Part shown: positions 11,101-23,877 of the stretch, piece by piece
Layout: every line of letters begins with the position of its first letter
Numbering within the stretch: position 1 is the first letter of the stretch
Notes under the pieces: model-generated
Seen by the model: the letters and a program-made list of their open reading frames with translations, nothing else
Database searches by the model: none
Told to the model about the DNA's origin: nothing
Made by a program: the position numbers and the translations under genes
Source: Diplosphaera chodatii
Taxonomy: Eukaryota > Chlorophyta > Trebouxiophyceae > Prasiolales > Stichococcaceae
Length of the DNA: 64,000 nucleotides
Assembly (NCBI GenBank): GCA_032358165.1
Contig: JAALGY010000011.1
Coordinates: forward strand, 1,178,001 to 1,242,000
Direction: 5' to 3'

Positions 11101-14100
11101 GTCACATCCTTGAAGTAGTGCTGAAGGTACGAGTCTCGTGGCAAAGCGACCTGCTGCTCCAGTCCCCTGCAGACAGAGTTCATGCTTCACATGTGGACCA
11201 GCACTGGAATGCCTTGGTCAGTCCACTACCATGCAAGCAGGGCAAAACGCAGCACAGTGGCTTGGAGCACGCTTCCTCTGCCAAAGGTTACACAAATACT
11301 TGAACGCACCTTGATATCCGGAACTGCATTGCAAAGCTCGTCAGAAGTGTGGTGATGAACACCGCCAGCACAATGCCTGCAAACAGCAACCTACACTTAC
11401 AGCACATGCTTGAGGTTGTACACAGTGCAAGCTGACCAACAGCATCTCAAGAGCATGTTTCCTGCCGTTCAGAGGGTGTTCGTCGTATGTCTGCAAGACT
11501 TCGGGCTCAAACATCCGTGGGAGCAGGAGAATGAGACGGCACCTTGTGCGCCCCGCTTCATGAGTGCCGGCGCATGCACGCGCGCCATGTAATTCTGCAG
11601 CGTGGCGCCCAGGCTCCACTCGTCTGCAGTCTCGCCGCCAGCTGCGCATCACAACCACGACACTCTCAGAGGTTGCACTCCTCAAACAGTACTCCACGCT
11701 TGGCGAGAAGGCTGCAGCACACCTTGCACCAGGAGCCATCGCATGTCCAGCTCACAGCAGCTCCCAAGCCGGGAAGCAAGACTGGCAGAGCAGCCATGAG
11801 AGCTTCTGTCAACTCCATGCTGTTGACGACAGCCTACGGGGCGGGTGCCGGGCGCACCGGGGGCGGCGCTGGAGAAGGGCTCGTCGCCGCCGCCCAGCCC
11901 CCGGTCCGCCAGGCTCTGGTAGCCGCTGGGGGGCGGCGCCGCCGCCGTCTCCCTGCCCACCGCCGACTGCACGGCGGCTGGCGCCTGCAGCGGGTCACCA
12001 ACACTCGTCAAAATGTGCACACCCAGCGGCTGCAGGGTCGAGCAGCGACGCCATGGCAGCCTCTGGATGCTGTTCTGGAGTGCTGTGCCAACAGCAGATA
12101 GTCGAGTCAGGTTTCCAAAAGGCATCGCTCCATGACGGTGGGCACTAAAAGTGCATGATGAAGTGCAAATTCTCACAAAAGGTGCAGTGCGTGCCTTGCG
12201 TGCGAGGGACAGCAGGGCAGGCAGCCGGGCGCTCGGCGCGATGTCGAGACGGCCTGCCTCCACCCGCCGCTGGTCCAGCGCCAGCAGCGCCACAAAAGCC
12301 GTCACCTGTCCGTGAGGCAGCTGGTTGACACGGCCAGCCACCGGCAGTGATGGGTGCATGGTGCTGTGTGCCGCTGACAAAAGAAAGCAGAGCTGGTTGC
12401 AGCCCATCACAAATCAGGACAGCAGGCCGCTGCAGGTCAGACCTGGAGCAGGAAGTCCAGGAAGATGGCGAGCGCGGCGCACAGCGCAAAGTTGCGCACA
12501 GCCGGCATCGAGGTGAAGCCGCCCAATGCGAAGGCGAGCGTCTCCGCCGTGGCCGCCAGCGTGATGGAGGGCCCGGCCTCCGCCAGCGCATCCCCCATCC
12601 GATGTGACACCGGCACATGGTGCCTGCATGAGCCGCAATGTCTTGAGGAGAGGTCAGCGGCTGCAGGGGGGGCCAGTGCAGCTTGCAGGGTGCTGAAGGT
12701 CACAAGGGATACTGAGTGCGTGGTCATTGGCTGACTACCCCAGGTTTGTCTGCTTCCTGGTCTCTGCTCTTCTACTTTGACAACCAGTTGTAACATCCAA
12801 TGACTACAATGTGCATGTGTTTGCTGCAGGTATTGCTCTACAGCTTTAGCAGTGTGAACGTGTTTCACAGTGCTCTCACGACGTCTGTACAGATGGCAAC
12901 GCAGTGTGCAGAACATGGCATCAGACTCACCCTGCTGCATCGTGCACAGGCTGGCGGTGCATCGCGTGCGCCAGGATGAACATGTTGTCCGCGCCCACGG
13001 CCAGCGCCAGAAAGGGGATGACCTCCATGATGATCAGCGTCGCCCACATGCCCACCAGGCTGCACAGCCCTGCACACGCGGCACCACGCGTTGCTGTTCC
13101 GTCCCAGCAGATATGAGTGTGCGATGACACAGTCCTGGTTGCAGTACAGGCTGGACACCTGGTTTGGCTGCCCGCACAGTCGCGGCTGACGCATGCCACC
13201 AGAGGCACTACCCCAGCTGCCACCCTTGTGACGAACACATGTTCACAGGCAGCTCAAGACCCTTGGTCTGACCCACGCCGGCATGCCCTGGCTGCAATGT
13301 GAGTGTACATGTCGTCCAGCACGCAACAGTGGTATAGGCTGGCCAAAGCAGGCTTCTCACCCAGGGCGCCAGCCACGGCGCAGGCGACGATGGCCACGCC
13401 GCCCAGCGCGAGTCCGATGCGGCTGTGCACGAGCAGCGCGGCCGGGCGGGCGCCCCGCGGCAGCGCTGACAGCGCCGCCGCCACATACACCAGCATCGCC
13501 ACGTATGACCAGGCCACCGTCGGCGCATCCGCTGTAGACTCCTGCCCAGCACATGCTACCATATCTCAGCGGCCATGGCACATCACTCACAAGACCTGGG
13601 TACTGTCGGCAGCAGAGCTTTCTGTCGGCAAGTGCCTGCTGGCAGCGAACGCGAGCAGGGCAGTGCCCACCCTGGCCAGCTCATCTGCAACAGAGCGCTC
13701 GGCGCTGAAGGACAGGCGCAGGCCGCCGCCTGTCGCCTTGCGCAGCAGGCGGCCCTTGGCCAGGTCCACAAAAGCCGCTTCCCAGGCCTCTGCTGCCTCC
13801 CTGCAGCCACCCACGACTGTCGATCAGGTTGTGCATGCAGGCACTGGTTGACGATGCGGTAGTCTGCTGAGCAACCTCGCCAGCAGCGGTGGCTCACCAT
13901 ACCTGTTCGCAGCTGAGCTGTCCAGTGGGTATGTCACCACGAATGTGGAGGCATCAGCGCTGAAGTTCCGGAAGTGGTCGTCTGTTGGGAAGCCACCCAG
14001 CACTGTGTGGGGATCCTGGGGGACAGCGAGATATATCGGTGTGATATTACTAGCAGATGCTGTCGGTTAAATGCGCATAATCTGTGTGCAGATGCTGATG

Positions 14101-17100
14101 CATGAGTATGTACTGTGCTCTGATGTGTGCCTGTACATAGAATCTGCTGACATCAGCTGCGTCAAAGGCGGACCTGAGGACCCCCATAGGCGCCTCGGCA
14201 GGCGGTCGACCAGTGGCTGAGGCAGTACTCGGGCGACAGTCGCGTGTGCGATGTGGGGTCGCCCTTCTTGTAGATGCTCCTGTCCATGCCCCAGAACTGC
14301 AGCAAGCTTTGCGTCGCGCATGCGCCCCCGGCAAAAGGCTTGTAGCATACATCCTCCAATGTGACATTGCGGCCATCCTACAGGTGCAGAGACCCGTTTC
14401 GTGGGCTACAGACGCGCATGACCAGCTGAGCAGGCCTCTGCTCGTGTGCAAAACATGCACAAGGCGTTGAAGGTGTGGAGGAGAATGCAGCTCATACGAA
14501 ATGCATGACTCGCACCTTGGTCTGTGCCGTCAAATCGTCAACATCCGATTGAATATCGAACAGCAGCTGGATGTTGGCGTCAGTCACGATTGCTGGAAGC
14601 CCCTCCGGGGTGGTATAGCGCCCCTTGCCATGGGGCAGCGTCGTGAGGAGCAGCTGCTCGATGCGGTAGAACGGTCCAAACGAGTCCTACAGAGTGGATG
14701 TGCATTGCTTGCGTTACCCTCGCTGCATGTGCACCGGCTTTGCGACCTAGACTGTTTGCGACCTAGACTGCAAGTGCAAGAATGGCGGCTCCCAGGAAGC
14801 TGCTCATGTCACAGCCAGGCTTGCCCACAGAAGGCTCATGCTCCCTCACCACCCTGGCCAGCCCCCTTGACGGTAAGAGCTTCAGCACACCTCGAAGTGG
14901 CGCTTCTCGGCGAGCGCCTGCGAGTCGGCGCCGACCCACAGGCGCTGCGGGTCCGTCTCCACCCGCAGCCGCAGCAGCCCCAGCGCCGTCAGCACAACCG
15001 CCAAAGCGCACACCGCCAGCACCTTGCCTGGCCGCTCAGCTACCCACCGCCCCTGGATCACAAGTTGTGCAGTGTGCACGATGCAACAGCCTGCCACGGC
15101 ACTGTGCAACCTGGCATTGGTGCTGTGAGCTGATCATGTAGCGCTTCACCCAAGGGGGAGTGTGGACATTAATGCACAGGGGTCTTGAGCTGCTCACCTG
15201 CCGACGGTACCAGCTGCTGAGGTGCCTGCGGGCCCACGTCTGCTGCACAGGTGCGGGGGCATCTGTATCGTCCGAGAAGCCGCTCATGCTGCCCCTATCC
15301 GGCCTATCATACTTGCTGGGCCACAGCGTCTCAGTCAGGACACCGCTCTCCGACACCCCCAGTGGCGCCCCAAACATGATCCTCGAGCCCTGGCGAGGTG
15401 AAAGAATCGAGTAGGCGTCGTGCCACATGTGGCTGCACGAACTACAGTGTAGTGCGTGTGTCATCGGGCAATTACAACAATCTCAGCATTCATCAATGGT
15501 GATGAACGACCTGGAGGTACCTTTGGCGTGACGAATGCCCACCAGAGCGCGGCCATGATGATCGCCCACAGCACAAGCAGTCCTAGGTCAGAGCACCGCA
15601 GAAACGGCAGCCCAAGTGCGCTGCAGCCTGGCTGCTTAGGTGGCGGGGGTGGCGGCACCTATCAGAAGTGCGCAACGACCGTGTTCTACCGCTGGCAGCA
15701 TGGGAAGCACGACAACAGGTGTGCCCGAGCATGCATATGCCGTCTTGTGTGGAGAAGCACATGCACAGCATTGTACCGGCAGACAGCGTGGGGCGTCTGG
15801 GCAGTCGCCGCAGGAACAGCGCTGCGCCGCGTCCCAGCAGGTGGGCATGCTGCCATTCAGTGGCGCCATGCCCCGCGGCGTTTCATCCTCGCCTGGAAAG
15901 TTCATCTGGAAGGGCGACCCCGTCTTCGGGACCCGCTTATCCTGCAGTGACCGGAGTTCACACAACTTCAAGCAAGCATTGCTGATGTCCAAATGCTTGT
16001 CTATTTTTGCTATGATGATGTGTGATAAGCAGCCCTGGCCCCGACACAATGTGTCAACTTGGCAATGCACACCTTAACAAGGCCCAAGAAGGCAAACCAC
16101 TCCGTAAAATTGCGGGCGCCACCGCCAACGAATGTCATCGCACGCTGACTCATCACTGGGTAAACCACATCCTGTTGTCGCACAACACATGACAACAGAT
16201 CATCAGGCCGGCGCTTTTAGGCAACATGTCGTAACTACCTTCTAGTTATCATGTCTCCTGTCAGAAACGTGGCATAGCAATCACCTTGCAAGAATTGTAC
16301 ATCTGATCCCCGAAGCTGTTGCTGACAAAGTATTCCACCTGCACCACATGCACAGTCATTCAATCACTGCGAGTGGCTATGAGTGGCACTGGCAGTGCTT
16401 GTCGAGCAGGGTTGACACGCTTGCACTGCATGAAGGGCAGCTCACCTCTGCCACTGCAATGTCTTTTGTGTCTGCAGCCTCCTGTACGGCTGTCACATTG
16501 GCAAAGGTGGACTGATCTGGCGAACATGTGAGTTCGCAGAAGAAGTGCTTAAAGTTGTGCGCGCACGCTGGACAGCCAACCAAAAAGATATTTCCAATCT
16601 GAATCTGCATGGAGAAAGGACAAAGGTTGGTGGTCTGTCCTACAAGGGTCATCACCAGCAATTTCCAACATCACCCTGAACTAGCTCCAGTTCAGTATAA
16701 CCCTTCTCGTGTGCAGACCACTCCAGGCCGCACTTTGGTTGACAAATCATGTATCTGCCGCTCATCGCAGCAGTAGCGGCCTGTGGCGCCGCCGTGCTCT
16801 GATGTTAGCTGGGGGCACGTCTCCTACAAGCAGCAAGCACACTGTTGCCAGACACCCTGTGCCGCTCGCATTGCATACGCTTGAGATGCAAGCACTTCTC
16901 AGCCGTGCAGGGTGCGGCCTGCACCTGCAGCAAGCGAAAGGCATCGCCGGTGACGGGCTGCGCACGCGTGTTGTTGGGTCGGTCCAGGGCGTCATGGTCC
17001 GCCCTGTGGCCCGCTGTTCCACGCAGCGCGCAGTACCCCTGCACCCACACAAACCACTCATTTGACCCCGTACGCATGCTGTCTGCCCGTGCAGCCACCC

Positions 17101-17535
17101 CGGCATGCGGCATCACGCTGCTCATATGAGTGCGACCATATGCGATTGCATCTGCAGACCATACTGCAGTGCACTGCAGTGCACCTGCTCATGACGGTCC
17201 GTGCGCCAATCAACAGCGTCCGACCTACGTCAGCGTTGGGACGAGTGTTGGATGATTACGCGACACCTCCAGTCCTCTGAGATGACATGCTGCTACATGA
17301 CATCGAGAGCAAGCTGCTCTGCGCACCTCCATGTTTCGACTCCGACATGGCTGCTCGCTGACGTTACCTGCGCTTGCGCGACAGCCTTGGAACTCATTGT
17401 GCTGGTCTCGTCATATGATACAAATGCCATTGAGAGTCTAGGCAGGACAGCGCACGACGCAGCGACATACTTTGTGCCACACCGCATGATGCTCACCAGA
17501 AGTAGGTTCGCCAGCAACAGCGCCGCTCGCAACAT
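8152..17535 (-). CDS. NPC1: NPC1-type intracellular sterol transporter
   Basis: A very intron-rich gene of the RND/Patched superfamily. The ATG at 17535 opens a hydrophobic signal peptide (MLRAALLLANLLL), then a GTGAGC donor. Phase-consistent exons give the luminal NPC1_N domain: GYCALRGTAGHRADHDAL, ETCPQLTSEHGGATGRYCCD, LVGCPACAHNFKHFFCELTC (about 16580) and VEYFVSNSFGDQMYNSC (about 16300), all with family cysteines. Next come GMAPLNGSMPTCWDAAQRCS (about 15860), a transmembrane helix (about 15560), VETDPQRLWVGADSQALAEK (about 14930), the sterol-sensing region with IIMEVIPFLALAVGADNMFI (about 13000), the second luminal domain, and the last helices (VEFCAHIVHAFLG at about 8780, then ALVVIAAAHALVLLP). 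The final exon ends at TGA 8152-8154. Known homologues export sterol from late endosomes or vacuoles. It is head-to-head with the PYD3-type gene. Confidence 0.93.
14739..14770. repeat. Perfect tandem duplication, 2 x 16 bp
   Basis: The unit TTTGCGACCTAGACTG occurs twice with no mismatch (14739-14754 and 14755-14770). It lies between recognisable NPC1 exons, so it is probably intronic, and it looks like a recent slippage or duplication. Confidence 0.9.
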
Positions 17536-17865
17536 GCTGCGGAGTACTGTCAACCTTGATACTGTGAGCACAGCTTCCCCATGGCATCAAATCACGGCTC
17601 ATGCGAAAGCGGCATTGGAGCCACCCGCAAGTAGCTGACATGAAGCGCCATTTGATGAGCTGGCAGGCGTGACTCATGCGGTGTTTCATCCGGGCACTGC
17701 CCTAGACAGCACACAAGTAACCACCTTATATATTGCAACACTTGTCGGCATAGTATTCCGACGCCAAACGTCCGCCGTTGGTCACACGCATCCTACGACA
17801 TCAAGTTGGTGCATGTCGCTTTCCAGTTTTGTGCACCCCTATCTTGCATCGCCCTGAGCAAACCA
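17536..17865. promoter_or_regulatory. Probable bidirectional promoter
   Basis: A 330-bp region between the start codons of the NPC1-type gene (-) and the beta-ureidopropionase gene (+). The frame upstream of 17866 is open to 17806, but the family match begins after it. Confidence 0.4.
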
Positions 17866-20470
17866 ATGATTGCGGGTACCACCTCAGTGGAGGAAGCCGC
17901 GGGTCCAGAGCTGCTGAAGGGGTCGGCAGCCCCGTCCGAGAACGGCAGCAATGGTGCGGCCAAACACGATGCGCCAGCGGTGCCCGACCCGAGTCTGGCG
18001 GGCTTCGACAGCCTGGAGCGCCTGCTAGAGGTACGTTTGGGGCTCACGACTGCAGCATGTTTGAGCATAGGCCTGTCACAACGCCAGCAGGCAGCCGCGT
18101 CCAATGCCCTTGCATCAGGGCAGCAGACAGCGGCAAGGTTGGCAGACTCCGTCATGCAGAAGTATGTGCCGCTGGAGAAGCTGTCGGAGGTGCGGCGCGT
18201 GCTGTACGGCCACAACGCTGGCGGCCTGGTGTCGCAGCTGCAACTGCCGGAGGTGCTGTACGCTGCTGCGGCCGCAGAGCGACTCGACCTTCAGGTGATG
18301 GAAACACACATCTGAGCTCAAGACCTGCGCCGATGAACCGTGTGCAAAAACAATGTCTACAGCACTTGCCATCCCACTGTAGCCTCTGAGCCCCGCACGT
18401 GGGTCATTGAAGGCCGCAACGGTGACCTGCAGGGCTACTCATTTGCTGCAAAGCAAGAGCAGCTGCGCCCTCCCAGGGTTGTGAGGGCGGCTGTGGTTCA
18501 GAATGCGATCGTCGAGCCAACGACTGCACCTTACAGCAAGCAACTGCAGGTTGGTTGCACGCCGCCATGCATGCGCGCTGCTGGGTTTGCAAGGGGCTGA
18601 TCACAATCGGGGCTTGTCTGACAATGTGATGCACTGATGCTACTCCAAATGGGAAACACCCTACAGGCACTGCACACCCGCATATCGCTCGTCCTCGAGC
18701 TGGCAGCCCGGGCAGGCGTCAATGTCCTTTGCTTGCAAGAGGCATGGAACATGGTGCGCTCAAGTGTGCAATATCAACAAGTCGTACCGGCATGTCCTTT
18801 GTGCTCTGTGGTCAATGCCAGTACACGTGCAGTCAAGCTGACGACAATGGTGCTGCCGACTACTGCAGCCATTTGCATTCTGCACGAGAGAGCGGGAGTG
18901 GTGCGAGTTTGCTGAGTGCGCTGAGACAGGGCCCACTGCTGTCCTGATTCAGCACCTTGCAAAGGAGCACAACATGGTGAACGGCAGCCATACTTCGATT
19001 GACCGATGTTGGCAGTCAGGTTATGCAACGTCAATGCTGTGGTCATGCCCTGCCAATCGCGCATTGAAGCGTTTTGTCTAGCTTGCAGGTCATCATCAGC
19101 CCCATCCTTGAGCGGGATGCAGCACACGGCGATGTCATCTGGAATACAGCTGTTGTGGTGGGCAACCACGGCAACATCATCGGCAAGCACAGGAAGGTGT
19201 GCAGGCTGCATGTGTTGATGTGCGTTCTGCAACCATAGTATATGCTGTGCCTGATCCACAGCGTGAAGCTCCAGCATGGCTGAGTGCGATCTTCCACAAC
19301 ACCTGTGGTGTGCGCAGAACCACATACCGCGGGTAGGCGACTTCAATGAGTCGACATACTACCTGGAGGGCAACACTGGGCACCCCGTGTTTGAAACGGA
19401 GTTTGGCCGCATTGGCATCAACATCTGCTGTGAGCGTGCATGCTCAAGCGTTTGGCTTGTGTTGATATTGGGTCATCGTGCCATGCCATGGACATTGGTA
19501 AGGGCACCTGCTGAGCGACCACTGCGTCCGATGTTTGCGTGACGCGCATGCAGATGGGCGGCACCACCCACTGAACTGGATGGCATTTGGGCTGAATGGC
19601 GCGGAGATTGTGTTCAACCCGTGAGTTGCTGGTGGCAAAACGGTCCACTTCATTTCACTCTATACCACAATGCTACATCTGGATGGCAGCAACTTGGCAG
19701 CAACGCAGTGGTGGTTTGCACTGCATACGAAGAGGACTGGGCAGGTTTTGTCAGGGGCGGTGGGTGACCGGACCGTGCCAACAAGCGTACAGGTCAGCGA
19801 CGGTGGGCGCGCTGAGCGAGCCGATGTGGGGCGTGGAGGCGCGCAACGCCGCGATTGCCAACTCCTACTATGTGGCCGCCATCAACCGCGTCGGCACCGA
19901 GGTCTTCCCCAACGCCTTCACCTCCGGCGATGGCAAGCCGGCGCGCAAGGTGCTCTGAGTTAAACATTTCACCTCCTCACCCCAGTCAATCACGACCAAC
20001 ATGCCACATCGGGGCTGACCTGGGTCACGTAACAGTGGCGCTTTCAGCAGCAGCACTGCCTCTGTCAAGCTCCTACCCTTGCCCGTGTGGCCTGTGCAGG
20101 AGTTTGGCGAGTTTTACGGCAGCTCCTACTTCGCGGCGCCTGACGCAAGCCGCACGCCGTCACTCACACGGACACACGATGGCCTGCTCATCGCTGACTT
20201 GGACCTCAACTTGTGCAGGCAAGTCAGCCGCATGCGCAGCTGTGTGCCAAGCGCTGCATTGCTCGGTAATTGCAGCGACCTGTTGCTGTGCTTGCTTTGC
20301 ACCATACCTCTGACCATTGCATCTGTGATGCCTGCAGGCAAGTCAAGGACAGCTGGGGTTTCAGGATGACTGCGCGCTACGAGATGTATGCAGAGCTGCT
20401 GAACGACTTTGTGCAGCCCGACTTCAGCCCGCAGATTGTCAGGGACCCCACCCTGCCCCCTGCCTTATGA
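17866..20470 (+). CDS. PYD3: Beta-ureidopropionase (beta-alanine synthase)
   Basis: A multi-exon gene for a nitrilase-superfamily enzyme that hydrolyses N-carbamoyl-beta-alanine to beta-alanine, CO2 and ammonia, the last step of pyrimidine catabolism. The catalytic Glu-Lys-Cys triad can be placed: Glu in NVLCLQEAW (about 18735), Lys in GNIIGKHRK (about 19190), and Cys in [13 protein letters not shown], where a GTGAGC donor splits the codon after the Cys (about 19430) and the next exon resumes at about 19552. Supporting blocks are [60 protein letters not shown] and [21 protein letters not shown] family-typical N-terminal helical extension (from ATG 17866) precedes the catalytic domain. The stop is TGA 20468-20470. 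A TGTAA motif follows 30 bases later. Confidence 0.94.
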
Positions 20471-20500
20471 AGTGCTTCATTTGCCCCTGTTGAGTTTCTA

Positions 20501-20505
20501 TGTAA
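20501..20505 (+). terminator. TGTAA polyadenylation signal
   Basis: TGTAA lies 30 bases after the stop codon of the beta-ureidopropionase gene. TGTAA is the usual green-algal poly(A) signal. Confidence 0.6.
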
Positions 20506-20607
20506 CAGAGATGTTGTGTACGACTATACCGTCAGTATGCCATGTGACTTGCAAGCAAGTTGCATAGTGTACACCATCAAATGCAGCTAATTTGAATGGC
20601 TGTCCCA

Positions 20608-22687
20608 CTAGACTGCTGCATTCGATGCCATTCTGGTATGCTGGCCTGTCATGTCGTTGCCGCCTGCTGCGGCGGCTTCTACACACTGCCACACATCAAG
20701 CACTGCGTGCTGCTCCAGCCTGGGAACACACGGCAATTTGCCAGCTCTGCCTGCAACTGGGCTCCCGGCGTTGGCGCCTGATTGTCCCCGAAAGTGGTTC
20801 TGTGGCAGCTCTGCCAGCACACATGCCGCATTTGGGATTGAGTCGGCAGGCACCTCCCCTTCCGCCCCAGGGCCAGCCAGCCTGCCCGCTGCTGTATGGC
20901 CAGGGTGACCGTGCTGTGCCACGGCCGCTGTGCCGCCGACCGTGCTGCCTGCCTCTTCCCGCTGCTGGACGTCCTGGCTGCGCAGGCCCCGGATGCCGGC
21001 CCGCTCCACCATGTAGTAGCAGTCACGCTGCACCACAGCAGCCAGGCACCCAATTTCACCCAGCGCTTGCAGATGGCCACGACGCTCGGGCAACAACCCG
21101 CCTGGTTGACATTCGTATTGTTGCTCCCTGCGGCAGCCTGCAGTCTTTGCTCGTGACCTCGGGGGGCACCTGCGGCAGGAAGGGGCTGTAGACGATGCGC
21201 AGCTGGCGCAGGGTGCCGCCAGCGGGGTCTGGGCGCTGCGTGCGCGCCAGGAACAGGCGCTGCCCTATGCAGCTGGACCAGGCCAGGCCCAGCGCCGGCA
21301 CCACCTGCCGCCCGTCCGACCAGAGGCTCAGCCCCGCCGTCGCGCACGCCTGCACCACGGGATGTGCCCCTGGCGACGTCAGCCGTCACGGGGCACCATG
21401 CGCAACAGCTGCATGCATGCTGCCATTGCCAGAGGCACTTCCGACGCTCTGGCTGTGGCTCTCGCTGGACATGGGCTTGCCTTGCGGTTGGCGGCGTCAT
21501 TTGCGTCCTCAAAGAAGTCGGACACCTGGTTGGTCACTACCACCGCCAGGTTGTATGCGTCAGCATACCGGTTCAGGAGTGCTGCGATCTGCACTGCACG
21601 GCAGCAAGTCGTTTGCCAGGCCGAGGAGCAGCTGTCACCATGCGCGACAGCCAGTAAACTTGTAGATCCTTCCATGTGACACCTCGAGCGGCGTCCAAGC
21701 TCGCTCCAGACTGATGGCAGCACCTGGAAGAACAGGCTGCTGCGGTGCGCGTACTGCTGCACGCCTGGGTTGTCGCCCACATCCCGGAATGGCGCCGCAA
21801 TGGAGTCCACCACCAGCAGGCGGATGGGCCTCTCAGCGTGCGTCGCCAGCAGGGACTCGGCCTGCGCGGGAGATGGGCAGCGCGCCCTCAATCATGTGCC
21901 TCCACGAGTAGATGCCTGCCAGGTCAAGCCAGCACCCTCAGAAGCTGGTGATAGATGCAGGGAAGCACAAGCCAGGGTGCCACCTGCAGCAGCATGTCCA
22001 AGAGCGACCGCCCGTCATCGCAGCCATTGTGCGCCACCGAGATGTGGTTCAGGGCATCTGGACGCCTGCGCGGGCCGGGAACTCCAACGTGCTGGCATAC
22101 CCTCGACGTTGTTGACACTGTTTGATTACTTTCATAGGCATGAATGGGCATGTACCTGCGTTCCTCTGCCATGGTCTGCAGCCGCGCCAGCGGAGGGTTG
22201 CCCTCTGTGTAGACGTACCTGCAGTCATGATGAACCCAGTGATGACTAGCCACTGCTGTAGTGAACGTATTGAAGCAGCTGTAAAGGCTCGATGGGCAAT
22301 ACACGGCCTGTCCACTGACATGGCTCTGCCGTCGAAGCCGCCTTCCGCCAGCGGGAGCTGCGCATTGAGCAGCAGCTGCAGGCACATATTTGACTTGCCC
22401 GCAGACGCTTCTCCTGCATGCCAACATGATGCGAGTGTTCCGGCTACGGAGGCATGATAAACTGTGCCTTGACACCCACTCCCCATTACATAGATCTGAT
22501 ATGTGTGTTACTGACCTGTGAGCTCGGTGATGATGCCGCAGGGGATGCCGCCGCCCAGGCAGCGATCCAGCACCGGACAGCCCAGAGTTAGCTTTTGCCT
22601 GTACGCTTGCCTGACGGACCTGGCCTGCGGTGCTCTGACGTGCTGGGCGAACGTGCTCCTGTCCTGTGGTGTGCGCCATAGTGGCAT
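20608..22687 (-). CDS. XRCC3: XRCC3-type RAD51 paralogue
   Basis: A multi-exon RecA/RAD51-family recombination protein. Read from the 5' end: LTLGCPVLDRCLGGGIPCGI and ITELTG, then the Walker A loop EASAGKSNMCLQLLLNAQLP (about 22390), YVYTEGNPPLARLQTMAEER (about 22190), the Walker B strand IRLLVVDSIAAPFRDVGDNP (about 21800), AVVVTNQVSDFFEDAND (about 21520), then VVPALGLAWSSCIGQRLFLA and LRIVYSPFLPQ joined in phase to RDCYYMVERAGIRGL. This order and the GCPVLD and GLAW motifs match XRCC3 rather than RAD51 itself. In plants and animals XRCC3 pairs with RAD51C in homologous recombination and crossover repair. The in-frame ATG at 22687 may not be the true start, because the usual N-terminal helical domain (about 70 residues) is missing and may lie on an upstream exon. 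The frame runs about 125 residues past the family's normal end to a stop at 20608. Confidence 0.87.
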
Positions 22688-23358
22688 CCAAAGCGGCGCA
22701 TTCAAGTCTGGATCTGCAGATCACTCACTGGCTGACCAGCTTCGTCAAACGATGATCTAATTACACACTGCTGTCGCCAGTACATCAGGCGAGGGCATGC
22801 AGGTGCTTGCGCCACGATGGATGTGCTGGGGTGACAGCTCAAATCCTGACTTGTCAGTTTGAACTTGTAAGGAGAGCGACGCGGAGAGCTGATCCTTCGG
22901 CACTTGAAACCCACAGTGTGCTAATGCAGCACTGTCCCATCTGCAGTGTAACATATCTGGCAGGCACGCAGGCTTTTGCAAGGACTGCAGCTTGGGCCTG
23001 AGCTGCCACCCTGGCAGGTCACGTGCACCTTCGATCATGGCTTTGCTCATGCAATGGCCCAAACTGGACAGACGCTTCAGCGCAAACAGAGTACGACAGC
23101 TGTCAACGCGGCCAGCCATGCAGGTCTTGCATGCGCACAACACTCAGCTGCGTGCAAGCTGCCGCACCGCACAGACATGCAGTACTCCCAGATCGGCAGC
23201 ACAGCGCCTGTCATCGCGCAGCTTGCAACCGAAGCGGAGTAATTCAGGTGATCATTTCATCCACATGCGCTAAAGAGCAAGCTTGAAAACATGTTTGGCT
23301 GACATTTGTCCATCTAATGCGCAGGCGTGGGGTGCGGCAGCCGAAGCTTTGATGCATC
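22688..23358. other. Divergent region, possible 5' exon(s) of XRCC3
   Basis: The region lies between XRCC3 (-) and the small membrane protein (+). A minus-strand frame is open from 23143 to 22757 and could hold the missing N-terminal helical exon of XRCC3, but I could not find a convincing splice that joins it, so it is left unassigned. Confidence 0.3.
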
Positions 23359-23877
23359 ATGGGCGATGTCAACGAGATGGCTCGCAGGTAAGGCCCGTCG
23401 TTTATGGGCCCATACCGTAGCACGTGCTGGCCGAATGAGTCTGAGGTGGTGGTGTGCACATGTGCATGTAGGGAGGAAGGTGCAACAGTGGCAGTCAACC
23501 GCAGCCCGTGCACAGCAGAATCAGCAGACTGCGGAAGCCGACAATGAGCCGGAGAAGCCCAACTACAGCGAGGGGGTGTTCGTTCTGAGGCTGGTCTTCC
23601 TGTCCTTCACAGGTGCCATGCATGCATGCATTGTCCTGCAGTTTCATGGTTGTCGTCGATTTTCCACAAGGTCAGTCCAGGTAGTCATGTCTTTTGACGT
23701 CGCAACTGCTCGACCCTGTACGATTGCCATACATCCGCAGGAGCCGCTGTGGTCAAATACGGGGAGCTGCTGCTGGGTAACATTCCGTTCTCGCACAGTC
23801 TTGGGCTGGCGCTTACAATGATATTGGTGCCATGCATTGTCTATTGCTTTGTCCTTGCAGCACGATCTAGGTCGTAA
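23359..23877 (+). CDS. Small membrane protein, 100 residues, unknown function
   Basis: Three short exons join perfectly: 23359-23387 (donor GTAAGG), 23476-23612 (acceptor GGGAG, donor GTGCCA) and 23741-23877 (acceptor CCGCAG). Their total is 303 nt, or 100 codons plus TAA at 23875-23877. The protein begins MGDVNEMARRKVQQWQSTAA, has a Gln/Glu/Asn-rich hydrophilic N-terminal 40 residues, then GVFVLRLVFLSFTGAAVVKY and a second hydrophobic helix (LGLALTMILVPCIVYCFVLA), and ends in a basic RSRS. I predict two membrane-spanning or membrane-associated helices with both ends on the same side. I do not recognise the family. It is head-to-head with XRCC3 and convergent with MSH3. The exact in-phase splicing and clean hydrophobic pattern argue that it is real. 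Confidence 0.7.
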
